Assembly (NCBI RefSeq): GCF_010906925.1 | Contig: NZ_VTVE01000004.1 | Location: forward strand, 220,870 to 284,869 | Direction of reading: 5' to 3' | DNA from: Pseudobutyrivibrio xylanivorans | Lineage (GTDB): Bacteria; Bacillota; Clostridia; Lachnospirales; Lachnospiraceae | Length of the DNA stretch: 64,000 bases | Part shown: piece after piece, positions 34,089 to 43,599 of the stretch | How the letters are laid out: each line of letters starts with the position of its first letter | Numbering within the stretch: position 1 is the stretch's first letter | Notes under the pieces: generated by a model | Databases searched by the model: none | What the model was told of the DNA's origin: nothing | The model's input: the letters and a program-made list of their open reading frames with translations, nothing else | Made by a program: the position numbers and the translations under genes

Positions 34089-35195
34089 ATGGACAGAAAT
34101 AAAAAAATCATTCAAACAAGTATTATAGGAATAGCTGCCAACTGTTTGTTGGCAGCTTTTAAGGCATTTATAGGGCTGTTATCTGGCTCAATCGCCATCG
34201 TTTTAGATGCGGTCAACAATTTAAGTGATGCCCTTTCTTCAGTTATTACCATTGTTGGTACCAAGCTTGCCAACAAGGCGCCAGATAGAAAGCATCCACT
34301 TGGACACGGAAGAGTTGAGTATATCAGCACGGCAGTTATTGCTATTATCATTTGCTATGCTGGTATTACTTCCCTTGTGGAGTCTATTAAAAAAATAATG
34401 AACCCACAGTTGCCAAAATATACTACTGTGACACTTCTTATTGTGGCAGTAGCAGTTTTTGTAAAAATCATCCTTGGAACCTACGTAAAAAAGGTGGGAG
34501 AGTCAGTTAAGTCTGAGTCTTTAGTAGCTTCAGGTGAGGATGCCAAGCTAGATGCTGTTATCTCTACTTCCACTTTGGTGGCAGCTATTATATTTATTCA
34601 GTTTGGTGTGAGCCTTGAGGCTTACCTTGGTGCTATCATTTCCATTGTTATCATCAAGGCTGGATACGATATGATTTCTGAAACCATTTCCCATATTCTT
34701 GGTGAGCGTGTTGAAATAGAGCTTTCTCATCAAGTTAAGAGAATAGTAGTTTCCTTTGATGAGGTTTCAGGTGCATACGATTTGAGCCTTCACAATTATG
34801 GTCCAGATAGATATGTGGGCTCTATCCACATCGAGGTAGATGAGGATATGACCATGACTAGATTGGACCAGTTGCAGCGCCAGATAGCATACGTGGTATT
34901 CAAAGAGACGGGAGTCACATTGGAGGGCATTGGAATCTATAGCAAAAATAAAAAGGATTCTGAGGCTGATTTGATTCAAAGAGAAATATCGAAATATGTT
35001 AAGACTTTCGATTATGTAAAGCAGATTCATGGATTCTACTATGATCCTAATCAAAAACTATTGAGTTTTGATGTTGTAATTACATTTGATTCCCCAGACA
35101 GGGATGCTACTTATCGCAAAATAGTAGAGGCATTAAAAGAAAAATATCCTGAATATACATTTAGTGTGAACATGGATGTTGATCTCAGTGATTAG
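34089..35195 (+). CDS. cation diffusion facilitator (CDF) transporter
   Basis: 368 residues. Six hydrophobic helices in the N-terminal ~210 residues with the CDF metal sites NNLSDAL and HPLGHGR (His/Asp in helices 2 and 5), then a cytoplasmic C-terminal domain. Exports divalent metals (Zn, Mn, Fe or Cd) by proton exchange; the specificity is unclear. Follows the XRE gene by 4 bases and is terminated by a GAAA-loop hairpin. Confidence 0.92.
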   Translation: MDRNKKIIQTSIIGIAANCLLAAFKAFIGLLSGSIAIVLDAVNNLSDALSSVITIVGTKLANKAPDRKHPLGHGRVEYISTAVIAIIICYAGITSLVESIKKIMNPQLPKYTTVTLLIVAVAVFVKIILGTYVKKVGESVKSESLVASGEDAKLDAVISTSTLVAAIIFIQFGVSLEAYLGAIISIVIIKAGYDMISETISHILGERVEIELSHQVKRIVVSFDEVSGAYDLSLHNYGPDRYVGSIHIEVDEDMTMTRLDQLQRQIAYVVFKETGVTLEGIGIYSKNKKDSEADLIQREISKYVKTFDYVKQIHGFYYDPNQKLLSFDVVITFDSPDRDATYRKIVEALKEKYPEYTFSVNMDVDLSD

Positions 35196-35201
35196 CTAAT
35201 T

Positions 35202-35232
35202 AACCAGTAGTTGAAAAACTGCTGGTTTTTTT
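35202..35232 (+). terminator. terminator after the CDF gene
   Basis: 11-bp stem (35202-35212 with 35217-35227, one wobble), GAAA loop, T run 35226-35232. Confidence 0.9.
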
Positions 35233-35243
35233 ATGTAGATGTG

Positions 35244-35272
35244 TTGACAGAAAAAAGTATAAGTATTACACT
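35244..35272 (+). promoter_or_regulatory. possible promoter of the zinc-ribbon protease gene
   Basis: TTGACA (35244-35249), 17-bp spacer, TACACT (35267-35272). The -35 is perfect; the -10 is four of six. Confidence 0.4.
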
Positions 35273-35315
35273 ACTACTATATAATGACAATAATAAGAAT
35301 ATTGATTGGAGAAAA

Positions 35316-37694
35316 ATGATGTTTTGTAAGAAATGCGGAGCGCAACTTAATGATGGCGTAAGCTTTTGCAAGAACTGCGGTACACCAGTTAGTCGCCCAG
35401 TTCAGCAGCCACAGCCAGAAGTTAGAGTGCAGCCAAAAGTGACACCACAGCCTACAGTGACACCACAGCCTACAGTGACACCACAGCCTACAGTGACACC
35501 ACAGCCTACAGTGACACCACAGCCTACAGTGACACCACAACCTACAGCAGCACCACAGCCAGAGGTAAAGGTACAGCCTAAGGTGACACCACAGCCTACA
35601 GCAGCACCACAGCCAGAGGTAAAGGTACAGCCTAAGGTGACACCACAACCTACAGTAGCACCACAGTCTACTGTCACACCACAACCTACAGTTCAGGTGC
35701 AGCCTAGACCTGTTCAATCTGTTCCGGTTACTCCACAGACTAATAAAAAGGGAGGAAATGGCAAGACAATTGCTATTGTAATTGGAGCATTTCTTCTCAT
35801 TGTTGCCATTTTAGGTGGATTGTTATCTGGTGGTGGTTCTTCACATAAGAGATATAGGGATGAAGAAGAAACTGAAGAAAAGGTTGAGTCAACAGCTGCA
35901 GATGATGCGGTTAGAACTCTTATGATTTATATCATAGGAAGTGACCTTGAGTCAGGCCAATATGGTGGAGCGGCTTCTCGAGATATCAAGGAGATACTTA
36001 AGGCAAATATTCCGGATAACTGCAACGTGGTACTTCAGTGCGGCGGTGCCAAGAAATGGGAGAATAAGGATATTCCTGATGGTGAAGTTACCATTTTCTC
36101 AGTTCGAAATGGCAAGTTAAACAAGGAAAAGAGTCTTGGCAAGACTACAATGAATGAAAAAGGAGATCTTTCACAGTTTATTACATACTGTAAGGATAAT
36201 TACCCAGCTGAGAATTATTCTTTAGTTCTTTGGGATCACGGCGGCGGAATTCCTGTTGGTTTTGGTATGGATGAGCTTAACAAGAATCCAAACAAGTTAC
36301 TCTATGACTATGAAATCAGAAATGAGCTTGATACTGCGGGCGTAGATTTTGATGCTATTATTTTTGATGCATGTAACGTATGCACACTTGAGATGGGATT
36401 ATCTCTCAAAGAGCACGCTCAATACATGGTAGGTGCTGAGAGTTACGTAAATAATAAGGGTATATATTATACAAACTGGTTGGAGATGCTTGACGGTGAT
36501 GCACAGACATTTTCCGAAAAGATTGTTCAGGATTACATGGAAGATATTAATGCTGATGGATTGATTGGTTCTATGTCAGTTATTCGTCTTGATTACATCG
36601 ATGATGTATATTCTGCTTATGTAGATTACGTAAGAGATGTTGCCAGCGATGTAGAAAGAGGTGGATTTGCAGCTTATGTAAAGGCTCGAGGTAACTGCGG
36701 TTCCTATGAGCATATTGACTCAGTAGATTTAATTGCTCTAGCTACAGCTTATGATACAACAAGTGCAGCAACACTTATCAATTCTGCTGTAAATGCAGTA
36801 ACATATACAGAAAGCGATTTTGCTTATGGCCATGGCCTTATGGTTTATTGCCCATTTGAATATTGTGAAGCATACAATTCGGGACGCCAGGCATTTGTTG
36901 AATTAAATTACGATGAGGAGATTACTGGCTTCTACGACAAAATGGTTTCCGCTGAGCTCTCTCTTCTAGGCCAGAGTTATGTTAGCAATTACGGTGGAGA
37001 TTGGTATACAACAGCATACGCAGATAGTGTTAATTCAGGCGGTAATGTAAGTAGCAGTAGCTTAGCTTTAGTTGATATGGGTTCTTATGAGGCGGTAGAG
37101 CTTGATGATTCCGATTGGGAAGTAATAGACCATGTTGCCCTTACAATTGCGGTAGAGGAAGGTGATTCATATCTTCTTCTTGGACAGGATTATACATATC
37201 AGACTGATTCAGCGGGAAGACTTGCTCTTGTAAATCCAGAGGCATGGACATTTGTAAATGGTAATATTGCAGGATATTTTTGTGTAGAATTCTATAATAA
37301 TCCAGATACTGATGAATGGTCACAATTGGGATACATTCCTATTACAGTAAATGGTGAGGGTGCATTACTTTACGTATACTACGATGAAGCGCATCCAGAG
37401 GGTACAATTCAGGGATATACAACATATGACTATGACACAGATACCGAAGGCTCATATATGTATGACCTACGTGCGGATGATGAAATCGATTTGGTATACT
37501 ATGAATTAACTTCCTCAGGAGATCTGACTTATACAGAAGCAGGGGATCCATTCCAGGCTAGTACACTTAGTCTGACATTCACAGAAATTGATTTCAACCA
37601 GTACTCTACTATTGGTTACTACACTGTCTATGATGTATATGGCAACGAGTACGAGACAGATGCAACAGTACTTGGTTCTTCAAATGCAGTATAG
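35316..37694 (+). CDS. zinc-ribbon, proline-rich, membrane-anchored clostripain-like (C11) protease
   Basis: 792 residues. N-terminal zinc ribbon (MMFCKKCGAQL ... CKNCG), then a ~90-residue linker of QPTVTP-type hexapeptides, one membrane helix (~153-172), and an extracellular clostripain-family domain with LMIYIIGSDLES, catalytic His in LWDHGGG and catalytic Cys in FDACNVC. The final ~200 residues are beta-rich and unrecognised. Clostripain relatives cleave after Arg or Lys; specificity here is unknown. Start is 35316 (or 35319) since GGAG lies just upstream; an earlier in-frame start at 35211 would overlap the previous terminator and the promoter. Confidence 0.82.
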   Translation: MMFCKKCGAQLNDGVSFCKNCGTPVSRPVQQPQPEVRVQPKVTPQPTVTPQPTVTPQPTVTPQPTVTPQPTVTPQPTAAPQPEVKVQPKVTPQPTAAPQPEVKVQPKVTPQPTVAPQSTVTPQPTVQVQPRPVQSVPVTPQTNKKGGNGKTIAIVIGAFLLIVAILGGLLSGGGSSHKRYRDEEETEEKVESTAADDAVRTLMIYIIGSDLESGQYGGAASRDIKEILKANIPDNCNVVLQCGGAKKWENKDIPDGEVTIFSVRNGKLNKEKSLGKTTMNEKGDLSQFITYCKDNYPAENYSLVLWDHGGGIPVGFGMDELNKNPNKLLYDYEIRNELDTAGVDFDAIIFDACNVCTLEMGLSLKEHAQYMVGAESYVNNKGIYYTNWLEMLDGDAQTFSEKIVQDYMEDINADGLIGSMSVIRLDYIDDVYSAYVDYVRDVASDVERGGFAAYVKARGNCGSYEHIDSVDLIALATAYDTTSAATLINSAVNAVTYTESDFAYGHGLMVYCPFEYCEAYNSGRQAFVELNYDEEITGFYDKMVSAELSLLGQSYVSNYGGDWYTTAYADSVNSGGNVSSSSLALVDMGSYEAVELDDSDWEVIDHVALTIAVEEGDSYLLLGQDYTYQTDSAGRLALVNPEAWTFVNGNIAGYFCVEFYNNPDTDEWSQLGYIPITVNGEGALLYVYYDEAHPEGTIQGYTTYDYDTDTEGSYMYDLRADDEIDLVYYELTSSGDLTYTEAGDPFQASTLSLTFTEIDFNQYSTIGYYTVYDVYGNEYETDATVLGSSNAV
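35440..35700 (+). repeat. in-frame minisatellite encoding QPTVTP repeats
   Basis: 18-bp units (CCACAGCCTACAGTGACA, starting 35445, 35463, 35481 and so on) repeated about five times almost identically. A 54-bp higher-order repeat (35547-35654) follows. Multiples of 6 codons, so length changes stay in frame. It encodes the linker between zinc ribbon and membrane helix. Confidence 0.92.
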
Positions 37695-37732
37695 ACTAAA
37701 TCTAGTTTAAACAATCAATATATGATAATATT

Positions 37733-37768
37733 AATTCAGGGCTTCAACTTATTGAGCCCTGAATTTTT
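37733..37768 (+). terminator. terminator after the C11 protease gene
   Basis: Stem AATTCAGGGCT/AGCCCTGAATT (37733-37743 with 37755-37765), T run to 37768; just upstream of the phosphosugar mutase SD. Confidence 0.85.
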
Positions 37769-37790
37769 CTATTTATATAGGAGGAAAAAT

Positions 37791-39485
37791 ATGGATTACA
37801 ATTCTAGATATAATGAGTGGCTTGAGCATCTTTTAGATTCGGACCCTCTCAAGGCGGAATTGCTTTCAATAAAAGATGACGAAAAGGATAAGGAAGATCG
37901 TTTCTATCAGGATTTGTCATTTGGTACTGCTGGCCTTCGCGGTAAGGTAGGTGCTGGTACTAATCGTATGAATTTCTTTACAGTAGGCAAGGCTACACAG
38001 GGTGTTGCTGATTTTATCGTATCAAAGGGTACAGAGGCTATGGAAAAGGGCGTAGTTATCGCTCACGACCCTAGACATTTCTCCAAGGAATTCTCACAGC
38101 TTGCAGCAGGTATTTTTGCTGCAAATGGAATAAAGGTATATGTTTTCCCTGATCTTAGACCTACTCCAGAGCTTGCGTTTATGATCAGAAGACTTGGAAC
38201 TGTATCAGGTATCAATATTACAGCAAGTCACAACCCTAAGGAGTACAATGGCTACAAGGCATATTGGGACGACGGATGTCAGGTGTCTTCAGAGATAGCT
38301 GATGGAATGTATGAGCGCATCAAGGCAGTTGATATTTGGTCAGGTGTTAAAAAATCTGATTTTGAAGAGGGAGTAAAATCTGGCAAGATTATCGTTCTTG
38401 GTGAGGAGTTTGATAGAGAGTATCTTGATAAGATAGAATCACTTGCTATCCATGAGGGAGATGAGCTTGACCTTACAATTCCTCTCGTTTACACACCACT
38501 TAATGGATGTGGCTCTATTCCATTTAGACAGATGTTAAATGACAGAGGTTTCTCTAACTGGACTATAGTACCAGAGCAGGAGAACCCAGACCCTGATTTC
38601 ACTACAGTTGGTTATCCTAATCCTGAGGACCCTAAGGCATTTAAGCTTTCAGAGGAGTATGGTCGCAAGTTCGGCGCAGAGCTTCTTATGGCCACAGACC
38701 CAGATGCAGATAGATTTGCTATTGAGATTCGCGATAGCCAGGGTAACTATGTACCTCTCAATGGCAACCAGACAGGATACTTACTTGTTAACTATGTACT
38801 TGAGGGTCACAAGGACGCCGGTACACTTCCTGCAAAGGGAGCTATGGTCAAATCCATCGTTACCTCTACACTTTCTACAATCATGGCCAAGGCCTATGGT
38901 GTGGAAATGTTTGAGACACTTACAGGATTTAAAAATATATGTGGTAAGATTCCATATCTCCACGATAATGGATATACATATCTCTTCGGCTATGAAGAGT
39001 CAGTGGGATATGCTATTTGTGAAGATATCAGAGATAAGGATGGTATCTCAGCCGGTATGATGGTTGCAGAGGCAGCTGCTTACTATAGAAAGCAAGGCAA
39101 GACTCTCTGGGATGTACTTCAGGAGATATATGCTAAATATGGATTCTTTGCAGAGGATGAGCCAAATATCATATTAGAAGGAATTCCAGGAGCTCAGAGA
39201 ATTCAGCGTATGATGAAGTGGTTTAGGGATAATATTCCTACAGAGGTTGCTGGCTCAAAGGTTGAAAAGGTGATCGATTATATTAATGGATACGAGGATA
39301 TTCCACCTCAGAATGCAATTCGTATTTTCCTTGAGAATGGTTCATGGTTTGCAATTAGACCATCAGGTACAGAGCCAAAGATTAAGTTCTACTTCTATTC
39401 AAATCAGGACTCAAGAGAGAATGCATTAAAAGTAAACGCTTCTATTAAAGAAGAGATATTTGCTCTTATTAATTCAGTTGAATAA
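37791..39485 (+). CDS. pgcA: alpha-phosphoglucomutase/phosphomannomutase
   Basis: 564 residues, alpha-D-phosphohexomutase family. Interconverts glucose-1-P and glucose-6-P, linking glycolysis with glycogen and wall sugar precursors. Motifs: GTAGLRGKVG, active-site phosphoserine loop TASHNPKEYNGYK, metal loop DPDADR, sugar-binding GYEESVGY, phosphate-binding RPSGTEPK. Length fits PgcA-type enzymes. Start is ATG 37791 after TAGGAGG; an in-frame extension to 37722 would run through the preceding terminator. Own terminator follows. Confidence 0.92.
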   Translation: MDYNSRYNEWLEHLLDSDPLKAELLSIKDDEKDKEDRFYQDLSFGTAGLRGKVGAGTNRMNFFTVGKATQGVADFIVSKGTEAMEKGVVIAHDPRHFSKEFSQLAAGIFAANGIKVYVFPDLRPTPELAFMIRRLGTVSGINITASHNPKEYNGYKAYWDDGCQVSSEIADGMYERIKAVDIWSGVKKSDFEEGVKSGKIIVLGEEFDREYLDKIESLAIHEGDELDLTIPLVYTPLNGCGSIPFRQMLNDRGFSNWTIVPEQENPDPDFTTVGYPNPEDPKAFKLSEEYGRKFGAELLMATDPDADRFAIEIRDSQGNYVPLNGNQTGYLLVNYVLEGHKDAGTLPAKGAMVKSIVTSTLSTIMAKAYGVEMFETLTGFKNICGKIPYLHDNGYTYLFGYEESVGYAICEDIRDKDGISAGMMVAEAAAYYRKQGKTLWDVLQEIYAKYGFFAEDEPNIILEGIPGAQRIQRMMKWFRDNIPTEVAGSKVEKVIDYINGYEDIPPQNAIRIFLENGSWFAIRPSGTEPKIKFYFYSNQDSRENALKVNASIKEEIFALINSVE

Positions 39486-39503
39486 TGTTATTTAAATAAC
39501 AAT

Positions 39504-39536
39504 GCCCCAACACTATATGTTGGGGCTCTCATTTTT
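39504..39536 (+). terminator. terminator after the phosphoglucomutase gene
   Basis: 9-bp stem GCCCCAACA/TGTTGGGGC (39504-39512 with 39518-39526), followed at a short distance by five T. Confidence 0.78.
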
Positions 39537-39539
39537 GTC

Positions 39540-39568
39540 TACACAAGAAAGGCTTTTTTATATATAAT
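39540..39568 (+). promoter_or_regulatory. predicted promoter of the debranching enzyme operon
   Basis: TACACA, 17-bp spacer, TATAAT (39563-39568), 40 bases before the start. Confidence 0.5.
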
Positions 39569-39607
39569 GAATAGTTGAGTTGTGATGTGATTAGTGGAGA
39601 ATAAATA

Positions 39608-41713
39608 ATGAAATACGAATTTGTTTTTGATAAGTTAACCAACTATAAAAATAATATCTATAGAGAGTGGCTTTTGACTAATGGCCTAGGCAGTTATGCA
39701 GGCAGCAGTATTATAGGTTCTCATATGAGAACACAGCAGGGCTATCTCATCGCAAGTATTCATCCTCCTGTGGAGCGATTCTTGGTTTTTTCCAAAACAA
39801 ATGAGCGTCTTGTATGCGGCAGCAGAATCTATGATTTGACCACTGCTCAGCACAAGGGACCATACGCTAGTGAATTTAATCAGGGCAACATGCATCTTAA
39901 GAGTTTTACTTATGATGGCACTGTTAATTTTGTATACGAAGCAGGTGGTATGCGCCTCACTAAGACAATAGCTTTGGTGCAGGGAAAGAACCAATGCGTT
40001 ATCGCATATACGTTAGAGAATAATGGACCTGCAGCAGGTGTGGTTATCACTCCTCTCATGAACTATAGAGACCACGGTGAGCATATGACTGTGGAGAGCC
40101 TTAAGTACGAGCTTCCAGATAGTGCCTTCGGTGAGATTAGAGATGAGGCAACAGGTAATACAGGATTTTATTATTCTCCAGTTAGCAATAAAAATGTGAG
40201 AGTATCACTTGTCAGCGCAGGTTGCGAGATGGTAAAGCGCAACAACATCTACGATGAAAACATGGAGCTTCAGTATGAGCTTGATAATGACGCGGAGGCA
40301 CTTGATTGCCATCTCAAGCCATATGATTTTGTAATGGAAGTTGATGCTGGTGGAGTTTCAAGGGCATCTTTTGTCTGCACAGTTGATGTCCGTGACCAGG
40401 TAGGAAGAAAGAAAATCGAGTGGTCAGATATTCCAGAAGTTGAGATAGACACAGCATTTATAGAAATAGAAAAGGCTAAGAATCGAGTGGCCGACTTAAT
40501 TGAAAAGTCTGGCTTTTCTGATGAGGAAGAGTTGGGGCAGATTCTTACTGTCGCAGCGGACCAGTTTATTGTTGATAGATTGTCTACAGGCAAGAAGACA
40601 ATCATGGCAGGTTATCCATGGTTTACAGACTGGGGCAGAGATACTATGATAGCCTTCACCGGGCTATGCCTTGAAACAGGTCGATATGAGGACGCCAAAT
40701 CTATTTTACTTTCATTTTCTAAATGCATTAAAAATGGACTGGTTCCTAACATGTTCCCAGACAATGGCAAGGAGCCTCTTTACAATACAGCAGATGCTTC
40801 ACTGTGGTATTTTTACGCAGTGTACAATTACCTGAAATACGTAGATACGGATGAGGCTTGGAAATTTGTGGAGGATTATATCTATTCAAGCCTTCAGGAG
40901 ATTATGGCTGCTTATCGAAAGGGCACCCAGTTTTCAATTGGCATGGATGACGACGCGCTAATGAATGCTGGCTCAGGCCTTGATCAGGTTACATGGATGG
41001 ATGTACGTATCGGTGATGAGGTGGTGACTCCTAGACATGGCAAGCCAGTTGAGATTAATGCTCTTTGGTACAACGCCCTTATGACTATGGAGGAAATCTC
41101 AAGAGGTATCGCAAGACGTACCCATGACAAGCCAGAAAACTATCTTGCATACGCAGGCGGCTGCAGTCAGCTCGCTATGTGGGTTAAGGAAGCATTCAAC
41201 GAGGAGTTCTGGTACGAGGAGGGTGGCTATCTCTACGATGTAATCGGTGAGGATTTCAAGGATGCCACACTTCGTCCTAATCAGATATTTGCAGTAAGTC
41301 TTCCATTTACAATGCTTGATATCGAAAAGGAAAAATCAATCGTAAGAGTCCTTAAGGATAGATTATACGTGGGTGTGGGTCTTCGCTCCCTTGATACAGA
41401 GGATGAGAACTATCAGGGTACTTACCAGGGTAGCCTAGAGAAGAGAGACCATGCATACCATCAGGGTACAGCCTGGGGATTTTTGCTTGGAGCATTTATC
41501 GAAAGCTATTTAAAAGTAGGCGGAGGAAGTGCTCAGTCTATAGAGGAGGCAAGAGCTATGTTTGAGCCAATAGAGCAACATCTATTTAGCAACTGCATCG
41601 GTTCTGTTTCTGAAATATTCGATGGTGATGAGCCACATGCTGGCAGAGGATGTTTCGCTCAGGCTTGGTCTGTTGGTGAGATTCTTAGAGCTTATGCTCT
41701 ATTAAATAAATAA
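39608..41713 (+). CDS. glycogen debranching enzyme (amylo-alpha-1,6-glucosidase type)
   Basis: 701 residues. N-terminal GDE domain (~1-240: REWLLTNGLGSYAGSSIIGS) and a C-terminal (alpha/alpha)6 glucosidase domain with the typical PWFTDWGRDTMIAF and ETGRYEDA motifs. Hydrolyses alpha-1,6 branches of glycogen-like storage polysaccharide in the cytoplasm. Lies just after phosphoglucomutase, in keeping with glycogen metabolism, but on its own promoter. Ends one base before the NusG-II gene, suggesting readthrough. SD TGGAGA. Confidence 0.92.
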   Translation: MKYEFVFDKLTNYKNNIYREWLLTNGLGSYAGSSIIGSHMRTQQGYLIASIHPPVERFLVFSKTNERLVCGSRIYDLTTAQHKGPYASEFNQGNMHLKSFTYDGTVNFVYEAGGMRLTKTIALVQGKNQCVIAYTLENNGPAAGVVITPLMNYRDHGEHMTVESLKYELPDSAFGEIRDEATGNTGFYYSPVSNKNVRVSLVSAGCEMVKRNNIYDENMELQYELDNDAEALDCHLKPYDFVMEVDAGGVSRASFVCTVDVRDQVGRKKIEWSDIPEVEIDTAFIEIEKAKNRVADLIEKSGFSDEEELGQILTVAADQFIVDRLSTGKKTIMAGYPWFTDWGRDTMIAFTGLCLETGRYEDAKSILLSFSKCIKNGLVPNMFPDNGKEPLYNTADASLWYFYAVYNYLKYVDTDEAWKFVEDYIYSSLQEIMAAYRKGTQFSIGMDDDALMNAGSGLDQVTWMDVRIGDEVVTPRHGKPVEINALWYNALMTMEEISRGIARRTHDKPENYLAYAGGCSQLAMWVKEAFNEEFWYEEGGYLYDVIGEDFKDATLRPNQIFAVSLPFTMLDIEKEKSIVRVLKDRLYVGVGLRSLDTEDENYQGTYQGSLEKRDHAYHQGTAWGFLLGAFIESYLKVGGGSAQSIEEARAMFEPIEQHLFSNCIGSVSEIFDGDEPHAGRGCFAQAWSVGEILRAYALLNK

Positions 41714-41714
41714 C

Positions 41715-42092
41715 ATGAAAAAGAATGATTTGATTTTAATCTTTGGAATTTTAATACTGTCACTATTTTTCTATGGTGGGATGCATTTATGGCAAAAGAG
41801 TCATACTGATGACAGCGCCTATGTGGAGGTTAAAATAGACGGAGAGATATATGGCACATATCCTTTGGATGAGGATATAAGAGAGCGTATAGAGTCTGCA
41901 GATGGCGGATATAATATTCTAGTGATTTCAGATGGCAAGGCATCCATTGAGGAGGCCAACTGCCCAGACAAGATATGCGTTAATCACAGGGCCATTCACT
42001 ATTCAGGTGATTCGGTGGTTTGCTTACCACATAAGCTGACTGTTACAGTTGTAGGTGGGCAGGAGGATGAAATCGATGCCTCCACTAATTGA
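41715..42092 (+). CDS. NusG domain II-containing membrane-anchored protein
   Basis: 125 residues. N-terminal signal anchor (~6-24) and a compact beta domain with the two conserved Cys of the NusG_II family (ANCPDKICVNHRAI, and VVCLPHKL). The fold resembles NusG domain II, but it is exported and not a transcription factor. Typically adjacent to the Gx transporter gene, as here (12-base gap); the function is unknown. Confidence 0.85.
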   Translation: MKKNDLILIFGILILSLFFYGGMHLWQKSHTDDSAYVEVKIDGEIYGTYPLDEDIRERIESADGGYNILVISDGKASIEEANCPDKICVNHRAIHYSGDSVVCLPHKLTVTVVGGQEDEIDASTN

Positions 42093-42104
42093 TAGGAGAG
42101 AATT

Positions 42105-42596
42105 ATGAAGACGAAAGATATTGCTATTCTTGGACTATTAATAGCCCTGGCATTTGTACTCTCCTACGTGGAGTACCTGCTTCCAATTAACATAGGTATA
42201 CCAGGGGCGAAAATAGGACTTGCCAATATAGTAACTTTGGTTGCTATTTACAAAATAGGATATAAGAGAGCCTTTGCATTATCTCTTATCAGAGTTCTAT
42301 TGGTGGCTCTTACTTTTTCCAATATGGCAATGGCTATGTACAGTGCAGCAGGCGCTTTGCTTTCATTTATTGCAATGCTAATTGGTAAGTCTACTAAGAA
42401 GTTATCTATTACAGGAGTTAGTGTTCTAGGTGGTGTTTTTCACAATATTGGACAGATAATGGTGGCTATGGTGCTGATGGAGACTAGGGAATTAGTTTTC
42501 TATCTTCCAATACTTATAGTGATTGGAACTGTTTCAGGTGTGATAATTGGTATACTTTCAGGTATGATTTGTAGTCGTATCAAGGTTGCATTTTAA
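42105..42596 (+). CDS. Gx transporter family / heptaprenyl diphosphate synthase component I-like protein
   Basis: 163 residues, about five hydrophobic helices. Begins with a helix and LPINIGIPGAKIGLANIVTL, the signature of the Hpre_diP_synt_I family, now regarded as substrate-binding (S) components of ECF-type or Gx transporters. The name heptaprenyl synthase is historical. Substrate unknown. In one operon with the NusG-II gene. SD GGAGAG. Confidence 0.85.
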   Translation: MKTKDIAILGLLIALAFVLSYVEYLLPINIGIPGAKIGLANIVTLVAIYKIGYKRAFALSLIRVLLVALTFSNMAMAMYSAAGALLSFIAMLIGKSTKKLSITGVSVLGGVFHNIGQIMVAMVLMETRELVFYLPILIVIGTVSGVIIGILSGMICSRIKVAF

Positions 42597-42657
42597 TATT
42601 AAGATGGGGTATACTCAAACAGGCTATAGATTTAGTAACAAAGGAACAGGTATAAAA

Positions 42658-43545
42658 ATGGGAGATTACATTATTAGTTGCTGTTCGACTGCGGACGTGA
42701 CAGCTGAGTATCTTAAAGAGAAAAATATCGAATATATTTGCTTTCATTATTATTTAGATGGAAAAGAATATGTTGATGATTTATTTAAGTCTATGTCAGT
42801 TCAGGATTTCTATCAGGCAATGGTTGATGGAGCTATGACTAAGACTTCACAGGTTAATGCAGATGCATTTACAGAGTATTTTAGAGGATTCCTTTCACAG
42901 GGCAAGGATGTAATTCATTTGACACTTTCTAGTGGTATCTCAGGAGTTTTAAATTCTGCTCGTATTGCAGCAGAGGAGATGAAGGAAGAGTTCCCAGACC
43001 GAAAGGTTGTAGTTATAGATAGTTTGACAGCTTCATCTGGTTATGGACTTCTCATGGACAAGCTTGCAAGCCTTCGTGATGAGGGATATAGCTTCGATGA
43101 TCTTTGTAGTTGGGCTGCAGAGCATGTTCAGAATCAAAATACATGGTTCTTTACAACTGATTTAACATTCCTTATTAGAGGCGGTAGAGTGTCAAAGCTT
43201 TCTGGATGGTTTGGTACTGCTCTTAATGTTTGCCCACTTATGAATATCAATGACGAGGGTAAGTTAATTCCACGTCAGAAGTGCCGCGGCAAGAAGATGG
43301 TTAAGAAGGCTGCGCTTTCTGCTATTAAGGAGCGCATCGACAATGGCGCTGACTACGATGAGAATATATTCATCACTCACTCAGTTTGCTATGAGGATGC
43401 AAGGGAGATTGCTGATATGATTGAGGCAGAGTTCCCTAAGATGAAAGAGAAGATTCGTATTTTCGATATAGGACCTACAATTGGTGCACATACAGGCCCA
43501 GGTACAGTTGCTATTGGTTTCTGGGGCAGCAAAAAAGAACATTAA
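42658..43545 (+). CDS. DegV family fatty-acid-binding protein
   Basis: 295 residues. DegV proteins bind fatty acids and, as FakB, present them to the kinase FakA; other members are unassigned. Seen: the early Ser/Thr loop (CCSTADVTAEYL), TKTSQVNADAF, LTLSSGISGVLNSA and IGAHTGPGTVAIGF near the end. Start is ATG 42658; the in-frame ATG at 42586 lies inside the previous gene. Terminated by a hairpin at 43550. Confidence 0.88.
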   Translation: MGDYIISCCSTADVTAEYLKEKNIEYICFHYYLDGKEYVDDLFKSMSVQDFYQAMVDGAMTKTSQVNADAFTEYFRGFLSQGKDVIHLTLSSGISGVLNSARIAAEEMKEEFPDRKVVVIDSLTASSGYGLLMDKLASLRDEGYSFDDLCSWAAEHVQNQNTWFFTTDLTFLIRGGRVSKLSGWFGTALNVCPLMNINDEGKLIPRQKCRGKKMVKKAALSAIKERIDNGADYDENIFITHSVCYEDAREIADMIEAEFPKMKEKIRIFDIGPTIGAHTGPGTVAIGFWGSKKEH

Positions 43546-43549
43546 TAAC

Positions 43550-43583
43550 AAAGTGTTGGGTCAAAGGACTCAACACTTTTCTT
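43550..43583 (+). terminator. terminator after the degV-like gene
   Basis: 13-bp stem with one wobble (43550-43562 with 43567-43579), AAAG loop, T-rich tail. Confidence 0.82.
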
Positions 43584-43599
43584 CATTGGAGGTAGAGGG

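Noticed and set aside
35440..35700. Possible CRISPR array
   Set aside because: Repeats are contiguous 18-bp units without unique spacers and lie in frame in a gene; no cas genes nearby.
35277..35717. Open frames encoding CRLW- or GCGVT-type repeats opposite the protease linker
   Set aside because: Antisense reading of the 18-bp minisatellite; no start signals.
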